Of a stretch of DNA of 64,000 bases, positions 9,494-18,109 are shown piece after piece (position 1 is the stretch's first letter; every line of letters starts with the position of its first letter). The notes under the pieces were generated by a model, which ran no database searches, was not told the origin of the DNA, and saw only the letters and a program-made list of their open reading frames with translations. The translations under genes and the position numbers were made by a program. Location: assembly GCF_002877365.1 (NCBI RefSeq), contig NZ_MCWZ01000014.1:20127-84126 (forward strand), read 5' to 3'. Source of the stretch: Vibrio sp. 10N.261.55.A7. GTDB taxonomy: Bacteria; Pseudomonadota; Gammaproteobacteria; Enterobacterales; Vibrionaceae.

Positions 9494-9516
9494 ACGGTGC
9501 GCAAGGTGCGCACCGT
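9494..9516 (-). repeat. Stable 10-bp stem-loop downstream of the binding-protein gene
   Basis: A perfect GC-rich stem (ACGGTGCGCA/TGCGCACCGT) with a 3-nt loop starts 15 bp after the binding-protein stop codon. No T-run follows. It resembles the 3'-end stabilisers that protect malE-like messages from exonucleases. Confidence 0.65.
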
Positions 9517-9530
9517 AAATTAGAACCTAA

Positions 9531-11219
9531 TTAAGACTTAGGCTTTAGATCAAGTACTTGCAGTAGACGTTCTTGCGTGTTGGTGATTGGCATTGGACGT
9601 CCTTGTGGATTCTCTTCATTCCACCAACCCGTGAAACGAGAAGTGTTATATTGAGAAGTGTACGCGCCAGACATTACAGGAACAGTTACTTGGTTCTCTG
9701 CGATGATGCCTTGGATTGTGTGAGCGATCTTAACTTGCTCATCACGGTCTGCCGTTTGGTAGAAACCATCTAGTGCTTTATCAAGCTCTTTGTCGTTCCA
9801 GTAGTGCAGTGCAAAACGAGGCATGCCTTGGTTTGCTTGGAAACGAGAGTGGTACGCGCTATCCCAGTAAGTGTATGGATCTGCACCGTGGAAGTAGTTC
9901 GTGTAAGCAACATCATAAGTTGCGTCTAGCATCGCTTGGTTGTAAACAGAGAAGTCAGGAGTCGCTGCTTTCGCTTTGATGCCTACTTCTTCTAGCATTT
10001 CAACACTCAGTTGTACTGTGTTGTTGAAGTCAGTCCAACCGTTTGGTGATTGGATAGCGAGTTCAAGTTTCTTACCTGTTGGAGTTTCAACGAAACCATC
10101 GCCATTTGTATCAACGAAACCAGCTTCTTTTAGAAGTGCTTTAGCGTTGTCAACGTTGTAAGTCATGAATGGCTTGTACTTGTTGTACACTTCGTCATCA
10201 GACCAAGATGCGAATGCAGCGCCAAGACCTGAAGCGTAATCGTTCACTACACCGCCGCCGTAGAATGCGATTTCGATGATTGTTTCACGGTCAATAGCCA
10301 TAGAGAATGCGCGACGGAAATCAATGTTGTTGATAGCTTCTGAGTTACCAGCTTCTGGCGATTTGTAGTTGAATACAAATGCTTGGCTACCGCCAGCAGG
10401 GTACCAGTATTTGTTATCTGGGCTAGCTGCTGCGTAAGTGCTGTCTACGTCAGGAATGAAAGAGTAAGACCAGTCAAACTGACCGCTTAGAACTTGACCT
10501 AGGAACTGCTCGTTACCAGCAACTTGTGGTAGACGTAGACAGTCAACATCTAGGTTGTCTGCATCCCAGTAGTTAGGGTTACGACACTGAGTGTAAAGTT
10601 GAGGAGTGAAGGTTTCGATCTCAGTAAATGGACCTGTACCCACTGGGTTTTCGTTAGTGAAGCGTGATGGATCTTCAACCTTGCTCCATACGTGCTCTGC
10701 AACAATAGATACTTTGTTGATTAGGTATGGAAGGTTTGAGTTTGCTTCTGTTAGATCGAAAGTCACTGTGTTGCCTGATGCAGTGATTTTGTCTAAACGA
10801 GCGTTGATACCTGTGCGGTCAAGCTCAGGGTGCTTTTTAAGCATGTTAAATGTAAATGCTACATCTTCTGCTGTAAATGCTTCACCATCAGACCATTTTA
10901 CACCGTCACGGATGACAAAAGAAACTTGCTTTAGGTCATCTGACATTTTGTAGCTTTCTGCCAAACGTAATACAGGCTCATTCCCTTTTAATTCGTTAAA
11001 AACAACTAGTGGCTCATAGATGAAATCTTGAACTGTATCTAGCTGAGTTTGTAGATAAGGGTTGAAGTTACGAACGAAAGTTGGGAAAAACTTTGGAACT
11101 ACAGTTAGTTCACTACGTTCTGATGCAGAGGCGATTGGTGCTGTAACTACAGTAGTCGCTGCTGCAAGTACTGCAAACGCTAACTTTGTTTTTTTTAAAT
11201 TGGCAAGCATAGCTGTCAT
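9531..11219 (-). CDS. Periplasmic chitin-oligosaccharide (chitobiose) binding protein
   Basis: A solute-binding protein of the DppA/OppA family, 562 residues from the chosen start. The N terminus has a Lys-rich head and a hydrophobic segment LAFAVLAAATTVVTAPIASASE, a Sec signal peptide with a likely cut after ASA. It captures (GlcNAc)n for the adjacent ABC transporter. In V. cholerae the homolog (CBP, VC0620) also holds ChiS inactive in the periplasm until oligosaccharide is bound. The ATG at 11219 is preferred because AAGGA sits 9 nt upstream. An in-frame GTG at 11249 would add ten charged residues without a good ribosome binding site. It is the first gene of the operon. Confidence 0.93.
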   Translation of the reverse strand: MTAMLANLKKTKLAFAVLAAATTVVTAPIASASERSELTVVPKFFPTFVRNFNPYLQTQLDTVQDFIYEPLVVFNELKGNEPVLRLAESYKMSDDLKQVSFVIRDGVKWSDGEAFTAEDVAFTFNMLKKHPELDRTGINARLDKITASGNTVTFDLTEANSNLPYLINKVSIVAEHVWSKVEDPSRFTNENPVGTGPFTEIETFTPQLYTQCRNPNYWDADNLDVDCLRLPQVAGNEQFLGQVLSGQFDWSYSFIPDVDSTYAAASPDNKYWYPAGGSQAFVFNYKSPEAGNSEAINNIDFRRAFSMAIDRETIIEIAFYGGGVVNDYASGLGAAFASWSDDEVYNKYKPFMTYNVDNAKALLKEAGFVDTNGDGFVETPTGKKLELAIQSPNGWTDFNNTVQLSVEMLEEVGIKAKAATPDFSVYNQAMLDATYDVAYTNYFHGADPYTYWDSAYHSRFQANQGMPRFALHYWNDKELDKALDGFYQTADRDEQVKIAHTIQGIIAENQVTVPVMSGAYTSQYNTSRFTGWWNEENPQGRPMPITNTQERLLQVLDLKPKS

Positions 11220-11416
11220 AGCTGTGTCCTTACTTTTGTTTAGTTTCACTAATGGATGTGAATGTCATCAATTGATTAACACTCCCCAAGGCATACCATT
11301 GTTTATCCTTCGAGTTGCTTTAAGCGATTGGCTAGAAACAATTCAATACAAAGTGGCCTGTAAGCCTTAGGCCCTATAAGAAAACACTGTGCCGGACTTT
11401 TTTTCAAACACCATTC

Positions 11417-11464
11417 CCGTCAAAAACGTTAAAACCTGCATGCTCTCCGTCATTAACGTTAAAA
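11417..11464 (-). promoter_or_regulatory. Pair of 18-bp direct repeats, candidate ChiS operators
   Basis: CCGTCAAAAACGTTAAAA at 11417-11434 and CCGTCATTAACGTTAAAA at 11447-11464 match at 16 of 18 positions. They start exactly 30 bp apart, about three helical turns. Relative to a start site predicted near 11367 they centre near -58 and -88. ChiS is known to bind two sites upstream of chb in V. cholerae. Assigning these repeats to ChiS is inference. Confidence 0.55.
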
Positions 11465-11668
11465 ATTCGTTTTGTGATTATTTTTTGTTCTAGATTATAC
11501 GCAGTTCAACATCTCACTTTTGACGTTATACTCCACAGTTTGTAAGTGGTTACTATTCCAATTGATCTTATTTTGCAGGGCTTTTATTTCTCACTTTGAT
11601 TATTGAGATCTCCGTCACTAGCCATTATTTACGTTAATTATACGTGAAAATTAAATCTGACGTATTGT

Positions 11669-11684
11669 TGTGACTCGCTTCTCA
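11669..11684. promoter_or_regulatory. Possible CRP site
   Basis: TGTGA-N6-TCTCA differs at one base from the CRP core TGTGA-N6-TCACA. It is far upstream of the predicted operon start, so its role is uncertain. Confidence 0.25.
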
Positions 11685-11991
11685 ATATTCAAACGTAAAC
11701 GACTTTTCAACGAGAGAATTGCTTTTTAGCACAAGAATTCATCCAAATATTGCGTTGTTAGTTCAGTAAATTTACGAGGAAAAATAACCCTATAACTCTG
11801 TTGGTGTTTTTTCCTAGGGAGCCTTAGATGAGGCTTTGTCGCTGTATAGCTCAGTGCCATCCACCTTAAGTGCGAGGCCTTTAGAAGTTGTAGAGTTGGG
11901 GGTGAATGCGGTTCGACGGACTAGCAACAGGAGAGGACGATAGGGGAGTGAATCGTAACTGTGAGAGCAGAAGGAGAGACTCTCTATAGAA

Positions 11992-12019
11992 CAAAAAAAG
12001 GCCTGTATAAACAGGCCTT
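11992..12019 (-). terminator. Intrinsic terminator of chiS
   Basis: Perfect 8-bp arms (AAGGCCTG/CAGGCCTT) with a 6-nt loop are followed by a T-run on the minus strand, 20 bp after the chiS stop codon. Confidence 0.9.
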
Positions 12020-12038
12020 AGGGGGATATCTACGAAAC

Positions 12039-15000
12039 TTAGCTAGTTAACAACTTTTGCAGTTTATCTCTGAGTACCATTAAGTGAGATCGTTGTGGAC
12101 TCGACTCCTGACAGTGTTCCAATATGTAATCAATAGAATTGAGCACTGTTCTCCAACGTGGGGTGTTGGGCAGCGTCTCTTTACGGAGGTACTTATCCAG
12201 GGTTCGAGTTTGCAGAGTACTTCGGTCAAGGTACACACGCCACAATCCACTCTGTTCAGCGAAAGCGAATTTAGTCTGGCCTGTCACCCTCTCCCAATAA
12301 TCGATAGCACTTGTCATCGCTTCAACTAGAACCTCTCTCATCACATCTTGTCGTGATTGAGTTTCTCCTCCAGCACGGTCAGCTATTCGAGTGAACTCAC
12401 CACCTAGCTCTTTGAGCTGTTGAAGTTTTTCCTTGTCTCCTTCGAATGCATAGCTAGATAACGCCTCAATCGCTGTTTCTAGGTTTCCTATTCTCGCTGC
12501 ATTGACACTTCCGCCAACGTTAAAGATGTACATCGCTTTCAAGCCAGATTCTTCTGGCAGCTTAAGAATATCGGTAGAGATGTTTTGGCGAATGTCCTCA
12601 ATGTAAATATCTATATTGCCGCAATAGTGCTCTTGTTCAACCAGAAGGTATTTAGGCGCAATCATTTCATCGGCAATGGAGCGCTTTAATTGCTCTGGTG
12701 TGCGTTTGAACAACTTAGATGCGGCTTCATTGGCAAAACGGACCTTGTTGTCGTCTCGAATACAGACAATCGCTTCGGGAGCGGATTCTAATTGCTCGAG
12801 TAAACGACCTTGTGTCTCAAGCAAGCTTGCTTCAACCATCGCTCTGTGTTTCAGCTCTATTTGCAGTTTAGAGTTTTCAATTCGACGTTTTTCGGCTTGG
12901 CTAGCCGCGAGGTGCGCCGTAATTCGAGCGGCTAACTCTTGTTTATTAAAGGGTTTAGACAAGTAGTCATTGGCGCCAGCTTCGAATCCACGTACTCGGT
13001 CGTCAGACTGGTTTAGAGCGGTCAACATGATGACGGGTAATTCTGAATGGTCATATTGCTCTCGTAGTTTTTCGCAGACGCTGTAACCAGAAAGCCCAGG
13101 CATCATGACGTCGAGCAGCAATAGCTCCGGTTTCTCTTTTTCAACCTGCTCCAGCGCTTCATTGCCGTCTTTTGCGGTTCTGACTCTATAACCTTCAATA
13201 CGTAAGAAGCTATCTAGAATGCGAAGGTTGACGGGCTCATCATCAGCAATGAGAAGCAGTGGCCCTTGCGGGTTCTCCGGAAGGCTGTTCTGATCTGGCA
13301 GTACAATCTCATTCAGATCTGGTGCGTTAAAATGGCTGGTTTCTCCGAATCCAGCGGCTTCAATCTCACTGTCCAGTGCGAGTGGAAGAGTGAAACTGAA
13401 AGTCGTTCCCACCATCGGCTGGCTGCTTACGTAGAGTGAGCCATTCATCAATTCGATTAACTGGCGACTAATAGATAGCCCCAGGCCTGTTCCCTGCCTA
13501 TAACGACTAGAATCTGAGCCAGCTTGAATCAATGGTTCAAAGATATGTTCCAACTGTTCAGCGGGTATCCCTTGGCCAGTATCGACCACTTGTACTCGTA
13601 GATTATCGTCGACGACATTCGCTGAGATTACAATCTTGCCTTCAGAAGTAAATTTAATGGCATTACCAATAAGGTTGTAAAGCACTTGCTCCAAGCGTTG
13701 TGGGTCAGCCGAAACCCATAACATTTCATCGGGTACTTGGTTGATGATACGGATTGGCTTGTTGCCAAGTAAGTGGTGAGAGAGCTCTAGAACTAAACGG
13801 GTCGCGCTGGATAGATCGACAGCACAAGTATTAATGTCAAGATTTCCATAACGCATTTTATGGTAGTCCAACAAATCATCGACCAAGGTCGTTAGGCGCT
13901 GCCCACTACTTATAATGATGTTGAGTTGGTATTTATGATCGGCGGTAATTGGGCCGTTCGCCCCTGAGACTAATGACTCAGCAATGCCGACCATGCCATG
14001 TAAAGGGGTGCGAAGTTCATGAGAGGTGGTGGCTAAGAATTCATCTTTTAGCTTGTTGGCTAGGTGTAACTCTTCATTCTGTTTCTTGATTAAGTGAAGG
14101 TTACTTTCTAGCTCACTATTTTGAGACTTTATGAGGATCATCTTTTCGCGTATTGAACGTTGCATACGCTCAAAGCTAACGGCTAAGCGCCCAATCTCAT
14201 CTTTACGTTCCGTGTTAATCATCGTTTCATCGAGATCACCCGCTGAAACCTTTTCCGCAGCCCAGGTCAGTTTTAGCAGTGGCGATGTAATGAAGTTTGA
14301 TAGGTAGTGAGAAGCGATAACCACAAGTACTAAAGCGGTCAGCATAGCGATGACAAACAGTTTCTCAAGTTGGTGGACGCGAGCAAATGCCTCTTTCTCT
14401 GCGACTTCAACCACGATGGCCCAGTTTAGGTCTCTAAAGCTGATAGGGCTGTAAGCCGCGATAGTTTTTTCATTTTCGGTGTTTGTATAAGTGCCAACAG
14501 AGTTCAAACCTTGTAGCGCTAACTTAATCACTTCGGTACTGGTTGCGATATCGTCTTGTTGAAAAGCCATGGTTCGACTTTGTTCATCTTGTCCAACGAG
14601 CAATGTTCTCATCGAAGAGGTTTTACTGATGTCTGCAATCAGTTTCGTTATGCCATTGTTTGGTAGCCTAAACATCGCATAGCTATGGAGGTAGCCCTGT
14701 TGGATGATCGGTGCCCCAAGCCAAGCGACAGATTTCCCTTCGCTATTGGGAGAAAAATCAGAGATGATGACTGGCGTAAAATCGGGATTGGTTGAATGTT
14801 TTTCTTTTAAGATCGTTTGTAACTTTTTGAACGCTAAACCGAGGTTGTCATCCTTGTAATTGCCCGTAACAAGGTTGGTTCCGAAATAGTCATATTTATA
14901 AATAGAGTAAGTCACATTACCTGTTCGATCGACAAGCAAAATATCCTCAAAATCAGAACGTTTAAGTAGCTCTTGATAGGCCCAGTGATAGCGCTTGTGT

Positions 15001-15428
15001 AGCAGTCGGTATCGTTCACTTCCTGCATAAGAGGTTGATTGTGGAAGAATTGACGTACGAATCTGATCGCCTGAGCCTTCGATAAATCTTTGCTGAGCAT
15101 GACTTCTTGCTTGTTCTATGTCTGGGCCCAAGTTCTGAAAGGCGTTAACCAGTCCATAGAAGCGGCCACCACTTGCGTGAGCGAGTTCTGAGCGCACAAA
15201 GCCCATAACCTCAGACTCTTTAGCATAGAGATAGTCGATAACTTGCTGTCGCTTGGTGTCTCGAACGGAGGTGACATGCGATGTACTCTGCTCTTGAAGA
15301 TCGGTACTGTGTGAATGGAGGAAAAACAGTGCCACGACGGTCAAAGGCGTAAGGCTTAGAACCAAGAATGCCAACATCAAGGTGTTTTGGAGGCGTTTGA
15401 ATTTTTGTTTGCGATAAAACCTGAACAT
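12039..15428 (-). CDS. chiS: ChiS, chitin-responsive hybrid sensor kinase and DNA-binding regulator
   Basis: A 1129-residue inner-membrane hybrid kinase that switches on chitin genes. TM1 is about 16-37 and a long periplasmic sensor follows. TM2 is about 357-377, then HAMP (to about 430). HisKA is centred on His470 (TTSHELRTPLHGM). The HATPase has N589, DTGQGIP (616-622) and TGLGL. The receiver phospho-acceptor is Asp773 (LLLLDVMMPG), followed by a PAS-like segment (about 875-930). The C-terminal domain (about 1025-1129, with RVYLDRSTLQTRTLDKYLRK) corresponds to the DNA-binding domain shown in V. cholerae ChiS. The two phosphorylation residues sit one position after the V. cholerae numbers (469/772). 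It has its own terminator and so is a separate unit from the operon it controls. Confidence 0.96.
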   Translation of the reverse strand: MFRFYRKQKFKRLQNTLMLAFLVLSLTPLTVVALFFLHSHSTDLQEQSTSHVTSVRDTKRQQVIDYLYAKESEVMGFVRSELAHASGGRFYGLVNAFQNLGPDIEQARSHAQQRFIEGSGDQIRTSILPQSTSYAGSERYRLLHKRYHWAYQELLKRSDFEDILLVDRTGNVTYSIYKYDYFGTNLVTGNYKDDNLGLAFKKLQTILKEKHSTNPDFTPVIISDFSPNSEGKSVAWLGAPIIQQGYLHSYAMFRLPNNGITKLIADISKTSSMRTLLVGQDEQSRTMAFQQDDIATSTEVIKLALQGLNSVGTYTNTENEKTIAAYSPISFRDLNWAIVVEVAEKEAFARVHQLEKLFVIAMLTALVLVVIASHYLSNFITSPLLKLTWAAEKVSAGDLDETMINTERKDEIGRLAVSFERMQRSIREKMILIKSQNSELESNLHLIKKQNEELHLANKLKDEFLATTSHELRTPLHGMVGIAESLVSGANGPITADHKYQLNIIISSGQRLTTLVDDLLDYHKMRYGNLDINTCAVDLSSATRLVLELSHHLLGNKPIRIINQVPDEMLWVSADPQRLEQVLYNLIGNAIKFTSEGKIVISANVVDDNLRVQVVDTGQGIPAEQLEHIFEPLIQAGSDSSRYRQGTGLGLSISRQLIELMNGSLYVSSQPMVGTTFSFTLPLALDSEIEAAGFGETSHFNAPDLNEIVLPDQNSLPENPQGPLLLIADDEPVNLRILDSFLRIEGYRVRTAKDGNEALEQVEKEKPELLLLDVMMPGLSGYSVCEKLREQYDHSELPVIMLTALNQSDDRVRGFEAGANDYLSKPFNKQELAARITAHLAASQAEKRRIENSKLQIELKHRAMVEASLLETQGRLLEQLESAPEAIVCIRDDNKVRFANEAASKLFKRTPEQLKRSIADEMIAPKYLLVEQEHYCGNIDIYIEDIRQNISTDILKLPEESGLKAMYIFNVGGSVNAARIGNLETAIEALSSYAFEGDKEKLQQLKELGGEFTRIADRAGGETQSRQDVMREVLVEAMTSAIDYWERVTGQTKFAFAEQSGLWRVYLDRSTLQTRTLDKYLRKETLPNTPRWRTVLNSIDYILEHCQESSPQRSHLMVLRDKLQKLLTS

Positions 15429-15641
15429 AATAAGGCGTTACTTTCCTTTCAGTAAATGATGAAACCAGTTTCACCAAGCAAAGTAAAAATGCGTAGAATG
15501 ACAAAATTAACGAGTTTTTTTCCTTTGACAAGTAAGTCAGTAGCAATTCGTGTTCAAAGGCGCATAAAAGCACCAATTCGCAGAGCTTTGGCGACGGATT
15601 AGACGTATTTCTTAAGGCGCTTAATCCGTACGTTTAGTTGG

Positions 15642-16667
15642 CTAACCTTTGTTTGCGTTGTAGATGGCAAATTTATTGGTCTTATTTAGCGTCTCACAAT
15701 GACCAAATGCATTTTCTATGATCGGTATGTATTTTAAGAAACTATTAGCCACAATCACCAATTGGCCCATATGTTTTAACTTGCTTGGCGCTTCGGCTAA
15801 TAAGGTTTCCGTCGCACTGTAGCTAGTATCTAGGCCTGAATGAAATGGCGGATTACTGACAATAAATTGGTAGTCTTTACTGCAATCTGAATAGACATCA
15901 CTGGCAAATATGTTCCCGGTTAAACCATTTGCCAGGAGTGTTTGCTTTGTTGAGGCAACGGCCAACGCACTAATATCACAGCTTTCTAACTCTATATCGG
16001 GATTTTGGCTCGCCATGACCGCGCTTAGAACGCCGGCTCCACAACCGAAATCGAGTACTTTGCCTTTAAGTGTTGGTAGTGTGTCGAGTAAAAGCTTGCT
16101 ACCGACATCGAACTCACCATGGCTAAAGACGCCCGGCAGGCTTTTAATGGTTAATTCTTGGTTGTTGTAATTAACCTGATAACTCTTATACCAATCTTCT
16201 AACGAGAAACGAGCTGGTTGCTCTAAGCATTGTCCCCAGTAGAAAGAGCAGCGCCTCGCGGAGTCAAACTTAGTAATAGGCCCATAAGTTTTGAACATCT
16301 TTTCAATGCTTCGTACTCCAGAACGATTTTCACCGACAACGACAATTTCGGTATCTTTTCCAAGCTTACTCAGTAGCATTGTAAGCAAAAACTCTGCTTC
16401 CGCTTTCGCTTTAGGCCAATAGAGTAGAATCATATCTGCTTGGGTTGACTCCGTTAATTCGGCGCCAAAATAGCAGTTAAGCTGGGAGTGCGTTTTTACC
16501 TGTCTGTAATAACCATAGTTTGTCGTGTAGATGGATACCGATTCACAGTGATCAACTAACTCTAGAGGAAACAGATCTTCGGCTTCTCCGGCAACTAGGA
16601 CATGCTTCCCGTTGAAATAAGCAAGTTGGCGTTGTGCGATTTGACTAGGGGTAGTATATGCAGACAT
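15642..16667 (-). CDS. rsmC: 16S rRNA (guanine1207-N2)-methyltransferase RsmC
   Basis: A 341-residue SAM-dependent methyltransferase that modifies G1207 of 16S rRNA in the 30S subunit. It has the RsmC layout: a degenerate N-terminal methyltransferase-like domain (1-160) and an active C-terminal domain with motif [14 protein letters not shown] (about 195-207) and the catalytic [12 protein letters not shown] motif (about 258). Length matches E. coli RsmC (343). The ATG at 16667 is used. The gene is monocistronic in appearance. An 8-bp inverted repeat (ACGGATTA/TAATCCGT, 15594-15629) lies just past its stop, with no T-run. Confidence 0.95.
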   Translation of the reverse strand: MSAYTTPSQIAQRQLAYFNGKHVLVAGEAEDLFPLELVDHCESVSIYTTNYGYYRQVKTHSQLNCYFGAELTESTQADMILLYWPKAKAEAEFLLTMLLSKLGKDTEIVVVGENRSGVRSIEKMFKTYGPITKFDSARRCSFYWGQCLEQPARFSLEDWYKSYQVNYNNQELTIKSLPGVFSHGEFDVGSKLLLDTLPTLKGKVLDFGCGAGVLSAVMASQNPDIELESCDISALAVASTKQTLLANGLTGNIFASDVYSDCSKDYQFIVSNPPFHSGLDTSYSATETLLAEAPSKLKHMGQLVIVANSFLKYIPIIENAFGHCETLNKTNKFAIYNANKG

Positions 16668-16744
16668 GGTTCATTCTGTAGTAGATCAAGTGAGGGCTGA
16701 TTTTCTCACAATCTGCCCTCTGCTAGAAGTCTTTCGTGTTGGGG

Positions 16745-17830
16745 TTAACTATTATCTTGCTTGGTTAGGAAACCCTTGAAATCCTCTTCATAGATTGTAA
16801 ACAACACGATGGTGATGGCAAAAATCAACGGCCCGTAAATAAGTCCTATTAAACCAAAGAGTTGTATACCACCAAGCAGTGAGAAAAATATCATCAGTGT
16901 ATTCATACCCGCACTGCCTTGCATGAGCAAAGGGCGCAGTAGATTATCGATAGAACCGACAATAGCAACACTCCAGATAGCCAAGAAAATTGCCCAATTC
17001 GTATCGCCGGTCAAGTAGAGGTAAACAGTCGCGGGAATCCAGATAAGTGCAGTACCGACAACCGGAATAAAGGACGCAAAGCCCATCATTGTTCCCCAGA
17101 ACAACCCCGGAAAGCCAGCTAGCCACATGCCTATTCCGCCAGCAAAGCCTTGAGCGATTGCCGTTAGAAAGGATCCCATGACTGCGGATTTAGAGACTTG
17201 TTCAATTTCTGTTAAGAGTCGATCTTCTTGGCTACGAGATAAAGGCAGTATGTGACGGATTGCGCTGATGATTTTGTCATGATCACGAAGCAAGAAAAAC
17301 AATACAAACAGCATTAAGAAGAAATCCATAAGAAAATGGGTCGCGTTACCCAAAATCTTTGCGCTTATAGCAACGAGGCTCGATCCAAATGTCGTGGCAA
17401 ACTGCCCAATCTTTGTGGCAATTTCTTGAGGCTTAATCTCATCAAACGGCAGGTAAGTGTTAGCAAATGCGAGGGCCTTTACGACCAAGGGGTGCTCTAA
17501 CAGTGTATTGATTCCACCATGAGTCACCCACTGGTAGGTACTGTGCGAAAAAGTCGACCCTTGTTGAACGATAGCAGCAAAAACAACCAACAAAGGAAGA
17601 ACAATAATGAAGGTCAAAATAACACAAGACAAGAGAGAGACTGTGTTCTTGTGTTTCGGAAGCTTCTTTTCTAACCAATCATGGATTGGAAACATGAGTA
17701 ACGAAATAATAAACGCCATAACGATGGAGTTGACGTACGGTTCAACCAGTAAATAGCAGGCATAAGCCGAAGCTATGAGTGCAGCAATTAATACCCAATG
17801 GCTAGAGTTTATTTGAACTTTGTCCTTCAC
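16745..17830 (-). CDS. AI-2E family transporter (PerM/TqsA/YhhT type)
   Basis: A 361-residue inner-membrane protein with about seven to eight helices. Two N-terminal helices are separated by a short turn (VEPYVNSIVMAFIISLLMFPIHDWL). A third helix around 62-88 and an extracytoplasmic segment follow. The C-terminal half carries the family's conserved GFAGGIGMWLAGFPGLFWGTMMGFASFIPVVGT and FGLIGLIYGPLIFAI. The family exports or exchanges varied small molecules. AI-2 transport is proven only for TqsA, so the substrate is unknown here. It lies between rsmC and a divergent small membrane-peptide gene, the same neighbourhood as VC0624. Confidence 0.85.
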   Translation of the reverse strand: MKDKVQINSSHWVLIAALIASAYACYLLVEPYVNSIVMAFIISLLMFPIHDWLEKKLPKHKNTVSLLSCVILTFIIVLPLLVVFAAIVQQGSTFSHSTYQWVTHGGINTLLEHPLVVKALAFANTYLPFDEIKPQEIATKIGQFATTFGSSLVAISAKILGNATHFLMDFFLMLFVLFFLLRDHDKIISAIRHILPLSRSQEDRLLTEIEQVSKSAVMGSFLTAIAQGFAGGIGMWLAGFPGLFWGTMMGFASFIPVVGTALIWIPATVYLYLTGDTNWAIFLAIWSVAIVGSIDNLLRPLLMQGSAGMNTLMIFFSLLGGIQLFGLIGLIYGPLIFAITIVLFTIYEEDFKGFLTKQDNS

Positions 17831-17925
17831 TTCGATGCCCTACGTTCATGTGTGTTATGTCATAATGACGGTAAATCAAAATGTTATCAATGTACTCGTT
17901 AATAGAGAACCCAAAGGAGAGCTGA

Positions 17926-18048
17926 ATGGGGTGTTGTAACGGCGGCTGTGATGAGCATAAAAAGCAGAAGCGTAAGAAGTGGCCGATTAACGGGGTGACG
18001 CTAATACTGTTGGTTTTACTTGTTTTAGTGATTCTCTATTGGCAATAA
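17926..18048 (+). CDS. Small single-pass membrane peptide, 40 aa, Cys-rich N terminus
   Basis: An unannotated-size gene with strong signals. The ribosome binding site AAAGGAGAG lies just upstream of the ATG at 17926. The product begins MGCCNGGCDEHKK, continues with a basic stretch KKQKRKKW, and ends in one hydrophobic helix (about residues 24-38, TLILLVLLVLVILYW). The layout predicts a cytoplasmic N terminus with three closely spaced cysteines, possibly metal- or thiol-reactive, and a C terminus in or across the inner membrane. A terminator starts at its stop codon. It is divergent from the AI-2E family gene. I do not recognise a family. Confidence 0.75.
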   Translation: MGCCNGGCDEHKKQKRKKWPINGVTLILLVLLVLVILYWQ

Positions 18049-18080
18049 AAAAACGAGCTAAAATTTAGCTCGTTTTTTTT
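18047..18080. terminator. Bidirectional terminator
   Basis: A long palindrome centred near 18063 (ACGAGCTAAA/TTTAGCTCGT) is flanked by A-runs and T-runs. It serves both the small peptide gene (+) and hemL (-). Confidence 0.92.
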
Positions 18081-18109
18081 AAGTTTAACTCGTTCGCTTG
18101 AGGTACTAA

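Larger units (their letters stand above)
11250..11990 (-). promoter_or_regulatory. Chitobiose operon promoter region (no gene seen)
   Basis: These 740 bp lie between the chiS terminator and the binding-protein start. No convincing ORF is visible. A minus-strand -10-like TTATAG (11374-11379) has no recognisable -35, as expected for an activator-dependent promoter. A second TATAAT is at 11494-11499. The segment 11760-11990 is C/T-rich on the minus strand, with no gene or terminator. The region is AT-rich around 11400-11700. Confidence 0.55.

Noticed and set aside
11820..11850. Possible plus-strand terminator AGCCT/AGGCT in the chb-chiS region
   Set aside because: The stem is only 5 bp with a poor tail, and no plus-strand gene precedes it.
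15594..15629. 8-bp inverted repeat after rsmC as a terminator
   Set aside because: There is no T-run on the minus strand and the loop is 20 nt; it may be an operator but nothing supports a specific call.
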